Assembly: GCA_013697225.1 (NCBI GenBank)
Contig: JACCXG010000087.1
Span: forward strand, 1 to 8,772
DNA length: 8,772 nt
Direction of reading: 5' to 3'
Origin: Acidobacteriota bacterium
Lineage (GTDB): Bacteria; Acidobacteriota; Vicinamibacteria; Vicinamibacterales; 2-12-FULL-66-21
Positions 1 through 6,445 of the stretch are shown here, piece after piece; position 1 is the first letter of the stretch, and every line of letters begins with the position of its first letter. The notes beneath the pieces are model-generated. The model saw only the letters and a program-made list of their open reading frames with translations. It had not been told where the DNA came from and did no database searches. Position numbers and translations under genes: made by a program.

Positions 1-156
1 TATCTGAGCAGCAGCGATACCCGGCTCCACATCGGGCTTGGCGAGGCCACCCTCATCCCGCAGCTCGAGATCTCATGGCCGGGCGGACGCCGGCAGATCC
101 TGCAGGATGTCGCCGCCAACCAGGTGCTGGTGGTCAGGGAACCGGAGGGGAAGTGA
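1..156 (+). CDS. ASPIC/UnbV domain protein, CRTAC1 family (C-terminal fragment)
   Basis: Frame 1 is open from the first base to a TGA at 154-156 and gives 51 residues with no start codon in view, so this is the end of a gene that begins outside the window. It opens with YLSSSDTRLHIGLGEA and continues with LEISWPGGRRQIL and NQVLVVREPEGK. This is the typical end of the ASPIC/UnbV domain (G-Y-L-S-S, H-x-G-L-G, W-P-G/S-G), which closes CRTAC1-type extracellular VCBS-repeat proteins. The next gene ends in a clearly related stretch (YLSQS, YFGLA, VAWPSGRRQ, VREPE), so the two are neighbouring paralogues. The stop overlaps the next start (GTGA). The molecular role of the family in bacteria is poorly known; binding or adhesion outside the cytoplasm is inferred from the domains. 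Confidence 0.85.
   Translation, partial: YLSSSDTRLHIGLGEATLIPQLEISWPGGRRQILQDVAANQVLVVREPEGK
144..150 (+). promoter_or_regulatory. Shine-Dalgarno site selecting the GTG start at 153
   Basis: GGAGGGG lies inside the last codons of the upstream fragment, two bases before a GTG at 153-155 that overlaps the TGA stop at 154-156. It is the only strong Shine-Dalgarno match in front of a gene start in this window. It decides the start of the second CRTAC1-type gene and points to translational coupling between the pair. Confidence 0.6.
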
Positions 157-2081
157 GGAACTCGATATTCTTGCGGGCCATGTCGGCGCTGCTCTTCATG
201 GGGGCTGCAGGCGCGGCAATCGGCCTCCTCAGCGCACAGTCGGGAACGATCCGCTTCGTCCCCCCCGACCTGGAGGACACGTCATGGCTCCAGGCGCGCC
301 GGGAGGCGCAGCTCAAGGCTGCGACCCGCGCATCCGTTTTCCACGACTTCCAGTTCACCGACAGGATCGGTGAGAGCGGCATCTCTTTCCGCCACCGGAT
401 AGTGGACGATGCCGGGAAGACGTACAAGGCAGCGCATTACGACCACGGCAACGGCATGGCGATCGCAGACGTCGACAGGGACGGCCGGCTCGACATCTAC
501 TTCGTGAATCAGGTCGGCGGCAACGGCCTCATGAGAAATCTGGGTAACGGCCGCTTCGAGGACATAACAGCCTCAGCCGGGGTCGCGGTACCCGGAAAGG
601 TGAGCGTCTCCGCTTCGTTTGCCGACATCGACAACGACGGCGATCCGGACCTCTTCGTCACCACGGTGCGTGGCGGCAACATGCTGTTCGAGAACGATGG
701 CAAGGGACGCTTTCGCGACATCTCCGCGGCGTCAGCTCTTGACTACGTGGGGCACTCGTCCGGCGCCGTGTTCTTCGACTACGACCGCGACGGCCTGCTC
801 GACCTCTTCCTGGTCAACATCGGGCGCTATACGACGGATACGACCGCCGGAGAAGGCTACACCTTCTACGTTGCCTTCGAGGATGCGTTCTCGGGGCACC
901 TCAAGCCCGAGCGGACCGAGCGCAGCATCCTTTACCGCAACGAGGGAAAGAACCGTTTCGTGGACGTGTCGGCGAAGACCGGCCTGGCCGATGCCGCCTG
1001 GACCGGTGACGCCAGCGCGGTGGACGTCAACGACGACGGCTGGCCCGACCTGTACCTGGTCAACATGCAGGGGGACGACGAGTACTACGAGAACGTCGGC
1101 GGCACCCGGTTCGAGAGAAAGAGCCGTGAGGTCTTCCCGAGGACGTCGTGGGGCTCCATGGGAATCAAGGTGTTCGACGTCAACAACGACGGCCGTCTGG
1201 ACATCTTCGTCACCGACATGCACTCCGACATGAGCGAGATTGTCGGTCCGGAGCTGGAGAAGCTGAAGTCTGACATGCAGTGGCCGGTGGAGTTCCGCGG
1301 CACCGGCAAAACGAGCATCTGGGGCAACTCGTTCTTCCTCAAGGAGGGACCCGGCAAGTTTCGCGAGGTATCCGATCTGCTGAACCTGGAGAACTACTGC
1401 CCGTGGGGCCCGAGCGTCGGCGACCTCAACGCGGACGGATTCGACGACGTGTTCATCGCGTCCGGCATGAACTACCCGGTGCGCTACATGGTGAACACAG
1501 TCAGGCTGAACGACAGAGGTGCGCGGTTCATGGACGCCGAGTTCGTCCTGGGAATCGAGCCACGGCAGGGAGGTGTGACGACGCCGTTCTTCGAGCTCGA
1601 CGCGTCCGGTAAGGACAAGGACCACCCGGATGCCGCCGGCGCAACCGGGCACGTTACGGTGTGGGGCGCGCGGGGCTCACGCTCGTCCGTTATCTTCGAC
1701 ATCGACGGCGACGGCGATCTCGACATCGTTACCAACGAGTTCAATGCGGCGCCGATGGTGCTCGTCAGCAATCTGTCGGAGAAGAGGGCCGTTCGCTACC
1801 TGGCCCTGAAGCTCACGGGAACGGCGTCCAACCGGGACGGGCTTGGGGCGGTTGTCAAGGTCACCGCCGGCGGGGCGACCTACACCAAGGTCATGGACGG
1901 CAAGTCCGGATATCTCTCGCAGAGCGCTTACCCGCTGTACTTCGGGCTGGCGGGCGCCGAAGCGGTCGAGAGCATCGAAGTCGCGTGGCCGTCAGGGAGA
2001 AGGCAGCGTGTCGAGCCGCCGATCACCCTCAACTCGGTGATTGAGGTACGTGAGCCCGAAGAGGGGACGAAAGGGCAGTAG
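153..2081 (+). CDS. CRTAC1 family protein: exported VCBS/FG-GAP repeat protein with ASPIC/UnbV domain
   Basis: This is a complete 642-residue protein. I chose the GTG at 153 because a strong GGAGGGG precedes it and because it gives a proper signal peptide: arginines at 2 and 8, a hydrophobic core to about residue 26, and a likely cleavage after LSA (26-28). A start at ATG 180 would lose the charged n-region. Seven Ca-binding-like D-x-D/N-x-D-G-x-x-D loops mark VCBS/FG-GAP repeats of a predicted beta-propeller: about 106-114, 158-166, 209-217, 291-299, 342-350, 424-432 and 516-524. Residues from about 548 to 637 form the ASPIC/UnbV domain (NRDGLGAVVKV, SGYLSQS, VAWPSGRRQ). The protein probably acts outside the cytoplasm in binding or surface display; no catalytic motif is visible. 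It follows a paralogue with a 4-base overlap, and its stop abuts the stop of the opposing beta-helix gene with no gap. Confidence 0.92.
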   Translation: MRNSIFLRAMSALLFMGAAGAAIGLLSAQSGTIRFVPPDLEDTSWLQARREAQLKAATRASVFHDFQFTDRIGESGISFRHRIVDDAGKTYKAAHYDHGNGMAIADVDRDGRLDIYFVNQVGGNGLMRNLGNGRFEDITASAGVAVPGKVSVSASFADIDNDGDPDLFVTTVRGGNMLFENDGKGRFRDISAASALDYVGHSSGAVFFDYDRDGLLDLFLVNIGRYTTDTTAGEGYTFYVAFEDAFSGHLKPERTERSILYRNEGKNRFVDVSAKTGLADAAWTGDASAVDVNDDGWPDLYLVNMQGDDEYYENVGGTRFERKSREVFPRTSWGSMGIKVFDVNNDGRLDIFVTDMHSDMSEIVGPELEKLKSDMQWPVEFRGTGKTSIWGNSFFLKEGPGKFREVSDLLNLENYCPWGPSVGDLNADGFDDVFIASGMNYPVRYMVNTVRLNDRGARFMDAEFVLGIEPRQGGVTTPFFELDASGKDKDHPDAAGATGHVTVWGARGSRSSVIFDIDGDGDLDIVTNEFNAAPMVLVSNLSEKRAVRYLALKLTGTASNRDGLGAVVKVTAGGATYTKVMDGKSGYLSQSAYPLYFGLAGAEAVESIEVAWPSGRRQRVEPPITLNSVIEVREPEEGTKGQ

Positions 2082-3305
2082 TCAGCGGCGGGTGCGTGAG
2101 GGCGGGGCCACCGGCCGGTAGCCAACGCCGGCGAACTGGGGCGCGCGAGGAATGAACTGCGCGTCGAAGCGCGGATCGGGCGGGTCGAACGTGTTCGCCT
2201 CCTTGTTGATGGTCCCGCGAAGATCGTTGATGTCGCCGTGGATGAACGAACGTTCCACGCCGGCGCCGTCGGTGATGTCCAGTTCGTAGCGCGAACCCGG
2301 CGAGATGCCTCCGGCCAGTGTGTTCCTCCAGAAAATGGTCTCGACGTAGGTGCTTCCCCGGCCATCGTCGTCCACGCCGTTCCAGTTGCCGGTGAACGTG
2401 CACCTGCTGACCGTGGCCCGCGACCCGTCGAACACCGTCATCGCGCCGGAGCCGTGCTCCGGGCGATACTCGGCGCCGCCGAGCATACCGACGTAGTCCA
2501 CCCCCAGGTTGGCCATGTTTCCGACGAAGAGACAGTTCTCCAGCGTGGCCCGGCTGCCGTGCAGGAGGTCGAGGCCGGAGCCGGTGATCTGGGTGCGATT
2601 GTCCCGGAAGATGCAGTTGCGGAAGAGTACGGAGTCCTGCACCTGTCCGAGATGCTCGACGGAAACGCCGCCGCCGCAGGGCGTCGTGTAGTTCGTGTAG
2701 ACCTCGACCCCTTCGATGGTCGGATACGCGCGCGCGTAGACCTTGAGGCCCCCGCCGTCGGCATAGAAAAACGCCGTCTTCCGGACGTAGTCCGATTCGA
2801 TCGGGGACTTCTCGCCGGACCCGGTGGTGAAGTTGTTCGCCCCGGTGACCTTGAACCCACGGAAAACCGTGTTCCGCGTCACCTCGTCGCCAAAGTACAC
2901 CACGTGGTTCACGACGGCAGGGAAGCTGGGCGCCTTCGGATCCGCGATTTCCGGATTGGCCGCTGTGAGAATCACCTCGCCCAGGGCCTCGAGCGTGATG
3001 CCGTCGTGGCGGGCGTTGAACCAGATGAGTGCCTGCCCCCGTGCGGGGGGGCGATAGGTTCCCGCATGGACGTAGACCGTCTTGTTGACCGGATCCTTCG
3101 CCGCCGCCTCGAGGGCGTCCTGTATCTGGCCGCCTGGAGAGACGTGATACGCCCTCTGGCCCGCGTCCAGGCGCACCACGGCCGACGGGGGAACGTCCTC
3201 CTGTCGAGCCAGACTACGCACCGGGAGCACCGGTGCCGCCAGGGCAAGCCTGAGGAACGTACGGCGAGACGTCAGTGTGAAATGGTCTGGCACGGGACCC
3301 GGCAA
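2082..3305 (-). CDS. Tat-exported right-handed parallel beta-helix protein
   Basis: Up to 407 residues. The N-terminus has a twin-arginine signal (SRRTFLRLA, RR at residues 14-15, then a hydrophobic AL-rich stretch to about residue 30), so the protein is probably exported folded. After it, GGQIQDALEAAAKDP and VYVHAGTYRPPARG are the usual opening strand of pectate-lyase-like beta-helices. The rest is short strand repeats (VFRGFKVTGANNF, LENCLFVGNMANLG, VSRCTFTGNWNGVDDDG) with Asn/Cys ladder positions. The closest families are the generic beta-helix and DUF1565-like groups; a polysaccharide-binding or lyase role is possible but no catalytic triad is recognisable. The start is uncertain: TTG at 3305 is the longest option because a stop codon lies six codons upstream, GTG at 3293 is equally plausible, and neither has a good ribosome site. 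It is divergent from selO and tail-to-tail with the CRTAC1-type gene. Confidence 0.85.
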   Translation of the reverse strand: MPGPVPDHFTLTSRRTFLRLALAAPVLPVRSLARQEDVPPSAVVRLDAGQRAYHVSPGGQIQDALEAAAKDPVNKTVYVHAGTYRPPARGQALIWFNARHDGITLEALGEVILTAANPEIADPKAPSFPAVVNHVVYFGDEVTRNTVFRGFKVTGANNFTTGSGEKSPIESDYVRKTAFFYADGGGLKVYARAYPTIEGVEVYTNYTTPCGGGVSVEHLGQVQDSVLFRNCIFRDNRTQITGSGLDLLHGSRATLENCLFVGNMANLGVDYVGMLGGAEYRPEHGSGAMTVFDGSRATVSRCTFTGNWNGVDDDGRGSTYVETIFWRNTLAGGISPGSRYELDITDGAGVERSFIHGDINDLRGTINKEANTFDPPDPRFDAQFIPRAPQFAGVGYRPVAPPSRTRR

Positions 3306-3420
3306 GGCGAGCGGAAAGGCTCATTTCGATGATACCACCCGGGATCAGCCCCTGCGCGTAGAGCGGACGCGGGCGCCCGCAGCGGCCGACCTTGAACTCA
3401 GGCTGTACGATGGGAACAGC

Positions 3421-5001
3421 ATGGCCACTGTGACCACATTGCGCTTCGACAATGCCTTCGTCCGGGAGCTTCCCGGAGATCCCAATCCCGATCCCTGGCC
3501 GCGACAGGTTCACGGGGCGCTGTACTCGCGCGTGATGCCCACGCCAGTGGCCGCTCCGCGGCTGATTGCCCATTCAGCCGAGGTGGCCGACCTGCTCGGG
3601 TTTGCGGCAGAGGATATCCGCTCCGAGGAATTCGCGCGGGTATTCGGAGGGAACGCGCTCCTGGAGGGCATGGAGCCCTACTCGGCCAACTACGGCGGGC
3701 ACCAGTTCGGCCATTGGGCCGGGCAGCTCGGGGACGGGCGGGCCATCACGCTTGGAGAGGTCATCAACAGCGCCGGGGAGCGCTGGGAGCTGCAGCTCAA
3801 AGGTGCGGGGCTTACGCCGTACTCGCGGACAGCGGACGGGCGGGCCGTGCTGCGCTCCTCCGTGCGTGAGTTCCTGTGCAGCGAGGCGATGCACCACCTC
3901 CGCGTACCGACCACCCGGGCTCTCAGCCTTGTGGGAACCGGCGAACGGGTCATGCGCGACATGTTCTACGACGGCCGGCCGGCTCCGGAACCGGGCGCCA
4001 TCGTCTGCCGCGTTGCTCCGTCCTTCATTCGCTTCGGCAACTTCGAGCTGCCGGCCTCGCGCCGGGATGCGGCCCTGCTGAACAGCCTGATCGACTTCAC
4101 GATCCGGCGGGACTTTTCCGAGCTCGTCTCTGGTGCCGAGGGGGACGCGCAGCGCCTGAGGGCGGCGTGGTTCGAGGAGGTCTGCGCACGCACGGCCGTG
4201 ATGGTAGCCGGATGGATGCGGGTGGGGTTCGTTCACGGCGTGATGAACACCGACAACATGTCGATTCTCGGGCTGACGATCGACTACGGCCCCTACGGGT
4301 GGATCGACAACTTCGATCCGGAATGGACGCCGAATACCACGGATGCGATGGGGCGCCGCTACAGGTTTGGCGCCCAGGAGCAGGTTGCCTACTGGAACCT
4401 CGGACGGCTGGCACAGGCTCTCGTCCCCGCCTTCGACAGCGTGGATCCGCTCCAGGCGGGCCTGCAGCGTTATGTAGACGACCTCACCACCCTGACGCGC
4501 GGCACCGCGGCCTCCAAGTTCGGGCTGAGGGAATGCGAAGACGGGGATCTGGAACTCATGCAGGGGCTGCACGTGCTGCTCGCGCGTGCCGAAGTCGACA
4601 TGACGATCTTCTTCCGGAACCTGGCCGACGTGCCCCTCGACGCGCCCACTGTAGAAGCGCTGCGCGAGGCGTTCTACGACCCGGAAAAGCTGCGCGTGGA
4701 AGCGGCCGCCTTCGACGAGTGGCTGGCGCGCTACGCTGCGCGGGTCCGCCGGGACGGGATGCCCGGGGCTGAACGCCGGGCCCGCATGAACAGCGCGAAT
4801 CCCCGGTACGTGCTGCGCAATTACCTCGCGCAGCAGGCGATCGATCGGGCGGCGGCGGGAGACGACTCCGGGATTGCGGAGCTGCTGGAGGTGCTGCGGC
4901 GGCCCTACGACGAGCAGCCGGGGGCCGAAGCCTATGCCCAGCGCAGACCAGACTGGGCGCGGCACCGGGCTGGCTGTTCGATGCTGTCCTGCAGTTCGTA
5001 A
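3421..5001 (+). CDS. selO: Protein adenylyltransferase SelO (YdiU/UPF0061 family)
   Basis: A 526-residue pseudokinase-fold enzyme. Characterised family members bind ATP in a flipped orientation and transfer AMP to Ser/Thr/Tyr of target proteins, with a role in redox stress. Family landmarks are visible: EPYSANYGGHQFGHWAGQLGDGR near the N-terminus; LQLKGAGLTPYSR with the nucleotide-binding lysine K127; SSVREFL with its partner glutamate E150; VMNTDNMSI with D278/N279; and IDYGPYG with the metal-binding D288. The spacings K-E (23) and N-D (9) match those I recall for Pseudomonas syringae SelO. The C-terminus is GCSMLSCSS, with Cys524 third from the end where eukaryotic SelO has selenocysteine. 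ATG 3421 is chosen because it matches the normal family start (LRFDNAFVRELPGDP) and has GGGA five bases upstream; the 48 in-frame codons before it look non-coding. Length is typical of bacterial members. The gene appears monocistronic, divergent from the beta-helix gene. Confidence 0.96.
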   Translation: MATVTTLRFDNAFVRELPGDPNPDPWPRQVHGALYSRVMPTPVAAPRLIAHSAEVADLLGFAAEDIRSEEFARVFGGNALLEGMEPYSANYGGHQFGHWAGQLGDGRAITLGEVINSAGERWELQLKGAGLTPYSRTADGRAVLRSSVREFLCSEAMHHLRVPTTRALSLVGTGERVMRDMFYDGRPAPEPGAIVCRVAPSFIRFGNFELPASRRDAALLNSLIDFTIRRDFSELVSGAEGDAQRLRAAWFEEVCARTAVMVAGWMRVGFVHGVMNTDNMSILGLTIDYGPYGWIDNFDPEWTPNTTDAMGRRYRFGAQEQVAYWNLGRLAQALVPAFDSVDPLQAGLQRYVDDLTTLTRGTAASKFGLRECEDGDLELMQGLHVLLARAEVDMTIFFRNLADVPLDAPTVEALREAFYDPEKLRVEAAAFDEWLARYAARVRRDGMPGAERRARMNSANPRYVLRNYLAQQAIDRAAAGDDSGIAELLEVLRRPYDEQPGAEAYAQRRPDWARHRAGCSMLSCSS

Positions 5002-5003
5002 GT

Positions 5004-5028
5004 CCGGCGGTGTACTTGCCACAGCCGG
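5004..5028. terminator. Hairpin between convergent selO and S2P genes, possible terminator
   Basis: The 41-base gap between the two stop codons contains CCGGC-G-GTG, a 7-base loop, then CAC-A-GCCGG. This gives a stem of five plus three pairs with one G/A mismatch. It starts three bases after the selO TAA and sits 15 bases past the end of the opposing gene, where a bidirectional terminator is expected. There is no T-run on either side, so it is not a classic intrinsic terminator, and hairpins arise easily by chance at this GC content. Confidence 0.3.
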
Positions 5029-5042
5029 CGAGGAAAGTGGCG

Positions 5043-6173
5043 TCAGGAGGTCCGGCGCAGACCGGCGGACCGCGGCGCGGCGGGGTCGGTCCGTTTCCCC
5101 CGGGAGCCGACCGCCGCCTGGATGCTCACGAACTCTCCGACATTGTCCATGGTGACGAGACCGATGAACTCGCCGCGCCGAAGCACCGGAATGGTGTGGC
5201 AGTCGCGCCCCTGCAACCGCTGCAGGACGACGTCGACCATTTCGGAGGCGTCGGCCACGTCAAAATCCCGCCGCATCACCGAGGCGACCGGCACCCCCTG
5301 TTCCTGGCGGGCGAGCGCCGACAGCAGGTCTGAACGCGTGAGAATGCCCACGACAGTGCCGCTGGCAATCACGGGGAAATCCTGCTGAGCGCCGTCGAGC
5401 AACAGGTCGACAGCGCGGGCCAGCGAGTCCTCCGGGCCCAGCGCCCGGAAGTCGGTGATGGTGACGCGTTCGAGCGGGATCCCCTCCAGAACCGACTTCA
5501 TCTGCGTCATGGTGGCCTCCTGCCCGGCGCCGATCCAGACGAACAGAGCGATGAAGACGAGGAACGGGTTGGTGAACAGGCCGACGAAGCCAAAGAGGAG
5601 CGCCATCCCCTGGCCGACCGATGCGGCGGTTTGCGTGGCACGCGCGTAATCCATGCGGATGGCGAGCAGCGCCCGCAGCACGCGTCCGCCGTCCATCGGA
5701 AAGGCGGGCAGCAGGTTGAACATCGCGAGGAAGATGTTCACGACCATCAGCCGCTCCAGGAACGCTCCCCCCGTCACCGACAGCGTGTCGAGCGGCTGGG
5801 CCCCGGTGAACTGCAGCACGACGAACAGCAGCGCGGCAATCACGACGTTCACCGCCGGCCCCGCCAGCGCAACCCACAGTTCCTGACGCGGGTCGCTCGG
5901 CATCCGCTCGAGCCTTGCAATCCCCCCAATCGGCAGGAGCGTGATGTCGCGCGTCTTGATCCCGAAGCGGCGGGCCGTCAGGGCATGTCCGTACTCGTGC
6001 AGCACGACGCAGCCGAACAGCGCCAGGATGAACGCGACGCCCGCCACAGCCGTCCCGACGTCCCGGCTCACCTGCCAGTGCGCGAAGGCCACCCAGGCGA
6101 TGAGGATCAGGAAAGTGGCGTGGACGTACACGCCGATTCCGGCGAAGGTGCCGATCCTCGTCGACCATCTCAT
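5043..6173 (-). CDS. Site-2 protease family intramembrane zinc metalloprotease with two CBS domains (M50B)
   Basis: A 376-residue polytopic membrane protease from the ATG at 6171-6173 (MRWSTRIGTFAGIGVYVHATF), the usual start of S2P-CBS proteins. The frame stays open a further 46 codons upstream, but that stretch is Pro/Gly/Ala-rich and unlike the family. The active site HEYGH is at 59-63 (zinc ligands H59 and H63, catalytic E60) in a hydrophobic segment. NLLPAFPMDGG at 153-163 supplies the third ligand, D161. Membrane segments are seen near 17-32, 42-60, 101-122, 140-156 and 187-215. Two cytoplasmic CBS domains follow at about 234-290 (FPVIASGTVVGILTRSDLL) and 297-352 (HTIPVLRRGEFIGLVTMDNV), which in relatives bind adenine nucleotides and regulate activity. 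The family cleaves membrane-embedded anti-sigma factors or other substrates; the substrate here is unknown and no anti-sigma gene is nearby. No clear Shine-Dalgarno site precedes the start; nested inverted repeats do. Confidence 0.94.
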   Translation of the reverse strand: MRWSTRIGTFAGIGVYVHATFLILIAWVAFAHWQVSRDVGTAVAGVAFILALFGCVVLHEYGHALTARRFGIKTRDITLLPIGGIARLERMPSDPRQELWVALAGPAVNVVIAALLFVVLQFTGAQPLDTLSVTGGAFLERLMVVNIFLAMFNLLPAFPMDGGRVLRALLAIRMDYARATQTAASVGQGMALLFGFVGLFTNPFLVFIALFVWIGAGQEATMTQMKSVLEGIPLERVTITDFRALGPEDSLARAVDLLLDGAQQDFPVIASGTVVGILTRSDLLSALARQEQGVPVASVMRRDFDVADASEMVDVVLQRLQGRDCHTIPVLRRGEFIGLVTMDNVGEFVSIQAAVGSRGKRTDPAAPRSAGLRRTS

Positions 6174-6179
6174 GGCAGG

Positions 6180-6215
6180 TGTCCCGTCCGGGTCGTCCGC
6201 CGCTGTAGCGGGACA
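6180..6215 (-). promoter_or_regulatory. Nested inverted repeats just upstream of the S2P start codon
   Basis: Seven-base arms TGTCCCG (6180-6186) and CGGGACA (6209-6215) are perfect inverted repeats ending six bases before the S2P start codon. Inside, and overlapping the arms, are two smaller hairpin-forming palindromes: CCCGtcCGGG (6183-6192) and CCGCTgtAGCGG (6200-6211). In the S2P transcript the long-range stem and the two small hairpins use the same bases and so exclude each other. This could be an operator or a 5' leader structure affecting translation; the high GC content makes chance a real alternative. Confidence 0.3.
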
Positions 6216-6249
6216 GGAACGGCGCTTCCCGGCCGCCCACCGATGCGCC

Positions 6250-6363
6250 TCACCTGGGCCGCCTGCGGGAGCGGTAGGCGCCCCGAAGTCCCAGCAGGGC
6301 GCGACCGGCAATCATGAACACTGCCACGAGCATCACCACGAGCACGAGGCGCATCACGGTCAT
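6250..6363 (-). CDS. Possible small single-pass membrane protein (37 residues)
   Basis: An ATG at 6361-6363 opens a 37-codon frame ending in TGA at 6250-6252, upstream of and on the same strand as the S2P gene. It encodes MTVMRLVLVVMLVAVFMIAG, then RALLGLRGAYRSRRRPR: one hydrophobic helix of about 20 residues followed by a strongly basic tail, the layout of a small inner-membrane protein with its C-terminus in the cytoplasm. By my count roughly nine in ten third codon positions are G or C, as in the neighbouring genes. Against it: no Shine-Dalgarno site is visible, the length is within the range of chance, and GTG/CTC-rich DNA readily yields Val/Leu runs. About 76 bases separate it from the S2P start, so co-transcription is possible. 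The function is unknown and I recognise no family. Confidence 0.35.
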   Translation of the reverse strand: MTVMRLVLVVMLVAVFMIAGRALLGLRGAYRSRRRPR

Positions 6364-6410
6364 ACCAGCCCAGTATGCAACGTGCGGGCCCGTATCCCCT
6401 ACGGAGAGGG

Positions 6411-6439
6411 TTGCGGAGGATCCACGGTCGTGCCAGTAT
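6411..6439 (+). promoter_or_regulatory. Weak promoter-like pair ahead of the sulfatase start
   Basis: TTGCGG (6411-6416) and CAGTAT (6434-6439) are 17 bases apart, and only six bases separate the second from the sulfatase ATG at 6446. Each hexamer matches three of six positions of the sigma-70 consensus, so the match is poor. If real, the transcript would start at or next to the ATG and be leaderless, which would agree with the lack of a Shine-Dalgarno site there. Confidence 0.2.
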
Positions 6440-6445
6440 CCGCCC

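Noticed and set aside
732..1652. 306-residue open frame on the minus strand
   Set aside because: It is the mirror of the VCBS-repeat gene; the regular Val/Asp-rich pattern comes from reading the D-x-D-x-D-G repeats in reverse.
2238..3332. 364-residue open frame on the plus strand
   Set aside because: It is antisense to the Tat/beta-helix gene, whose signal peptide and strand repeats are convincing. The plus-strand translation has no family features.
3277..3420. 48-codon N-terminal extension of SelO
   Set aside because: It overlaps the start of the divergent beta-helix gene and its promoter region, and SelO proteins normally begin close to the LRFDNAFVREL motif encoded just after ATG 3421.
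4997..5001. Selenocysteine site in SelO
   Set aside because: The antepenultimate codon is TGC (Cys), not TGA, so no recoding element is needed or expected.
3574..5022. 482-residue open frame on the minus strand
   Set aside because: It lies wholly antisense to selO, which has conserved catalytic motifs. The mirror frame is open only because of the G/C bias at third positions, and its translation is Arg/His/Val-rich with no recognisable domain.
6174..6311. 46-codon N-terminal extension of the S2P protease
   Set aside because: The frame is open, but the residues are Pro/Gly/Ala-rich with no family match, whereas MRWSTRIGTFAGIGVYVH at 6173 is the normal start of S2P-CBS proteins.
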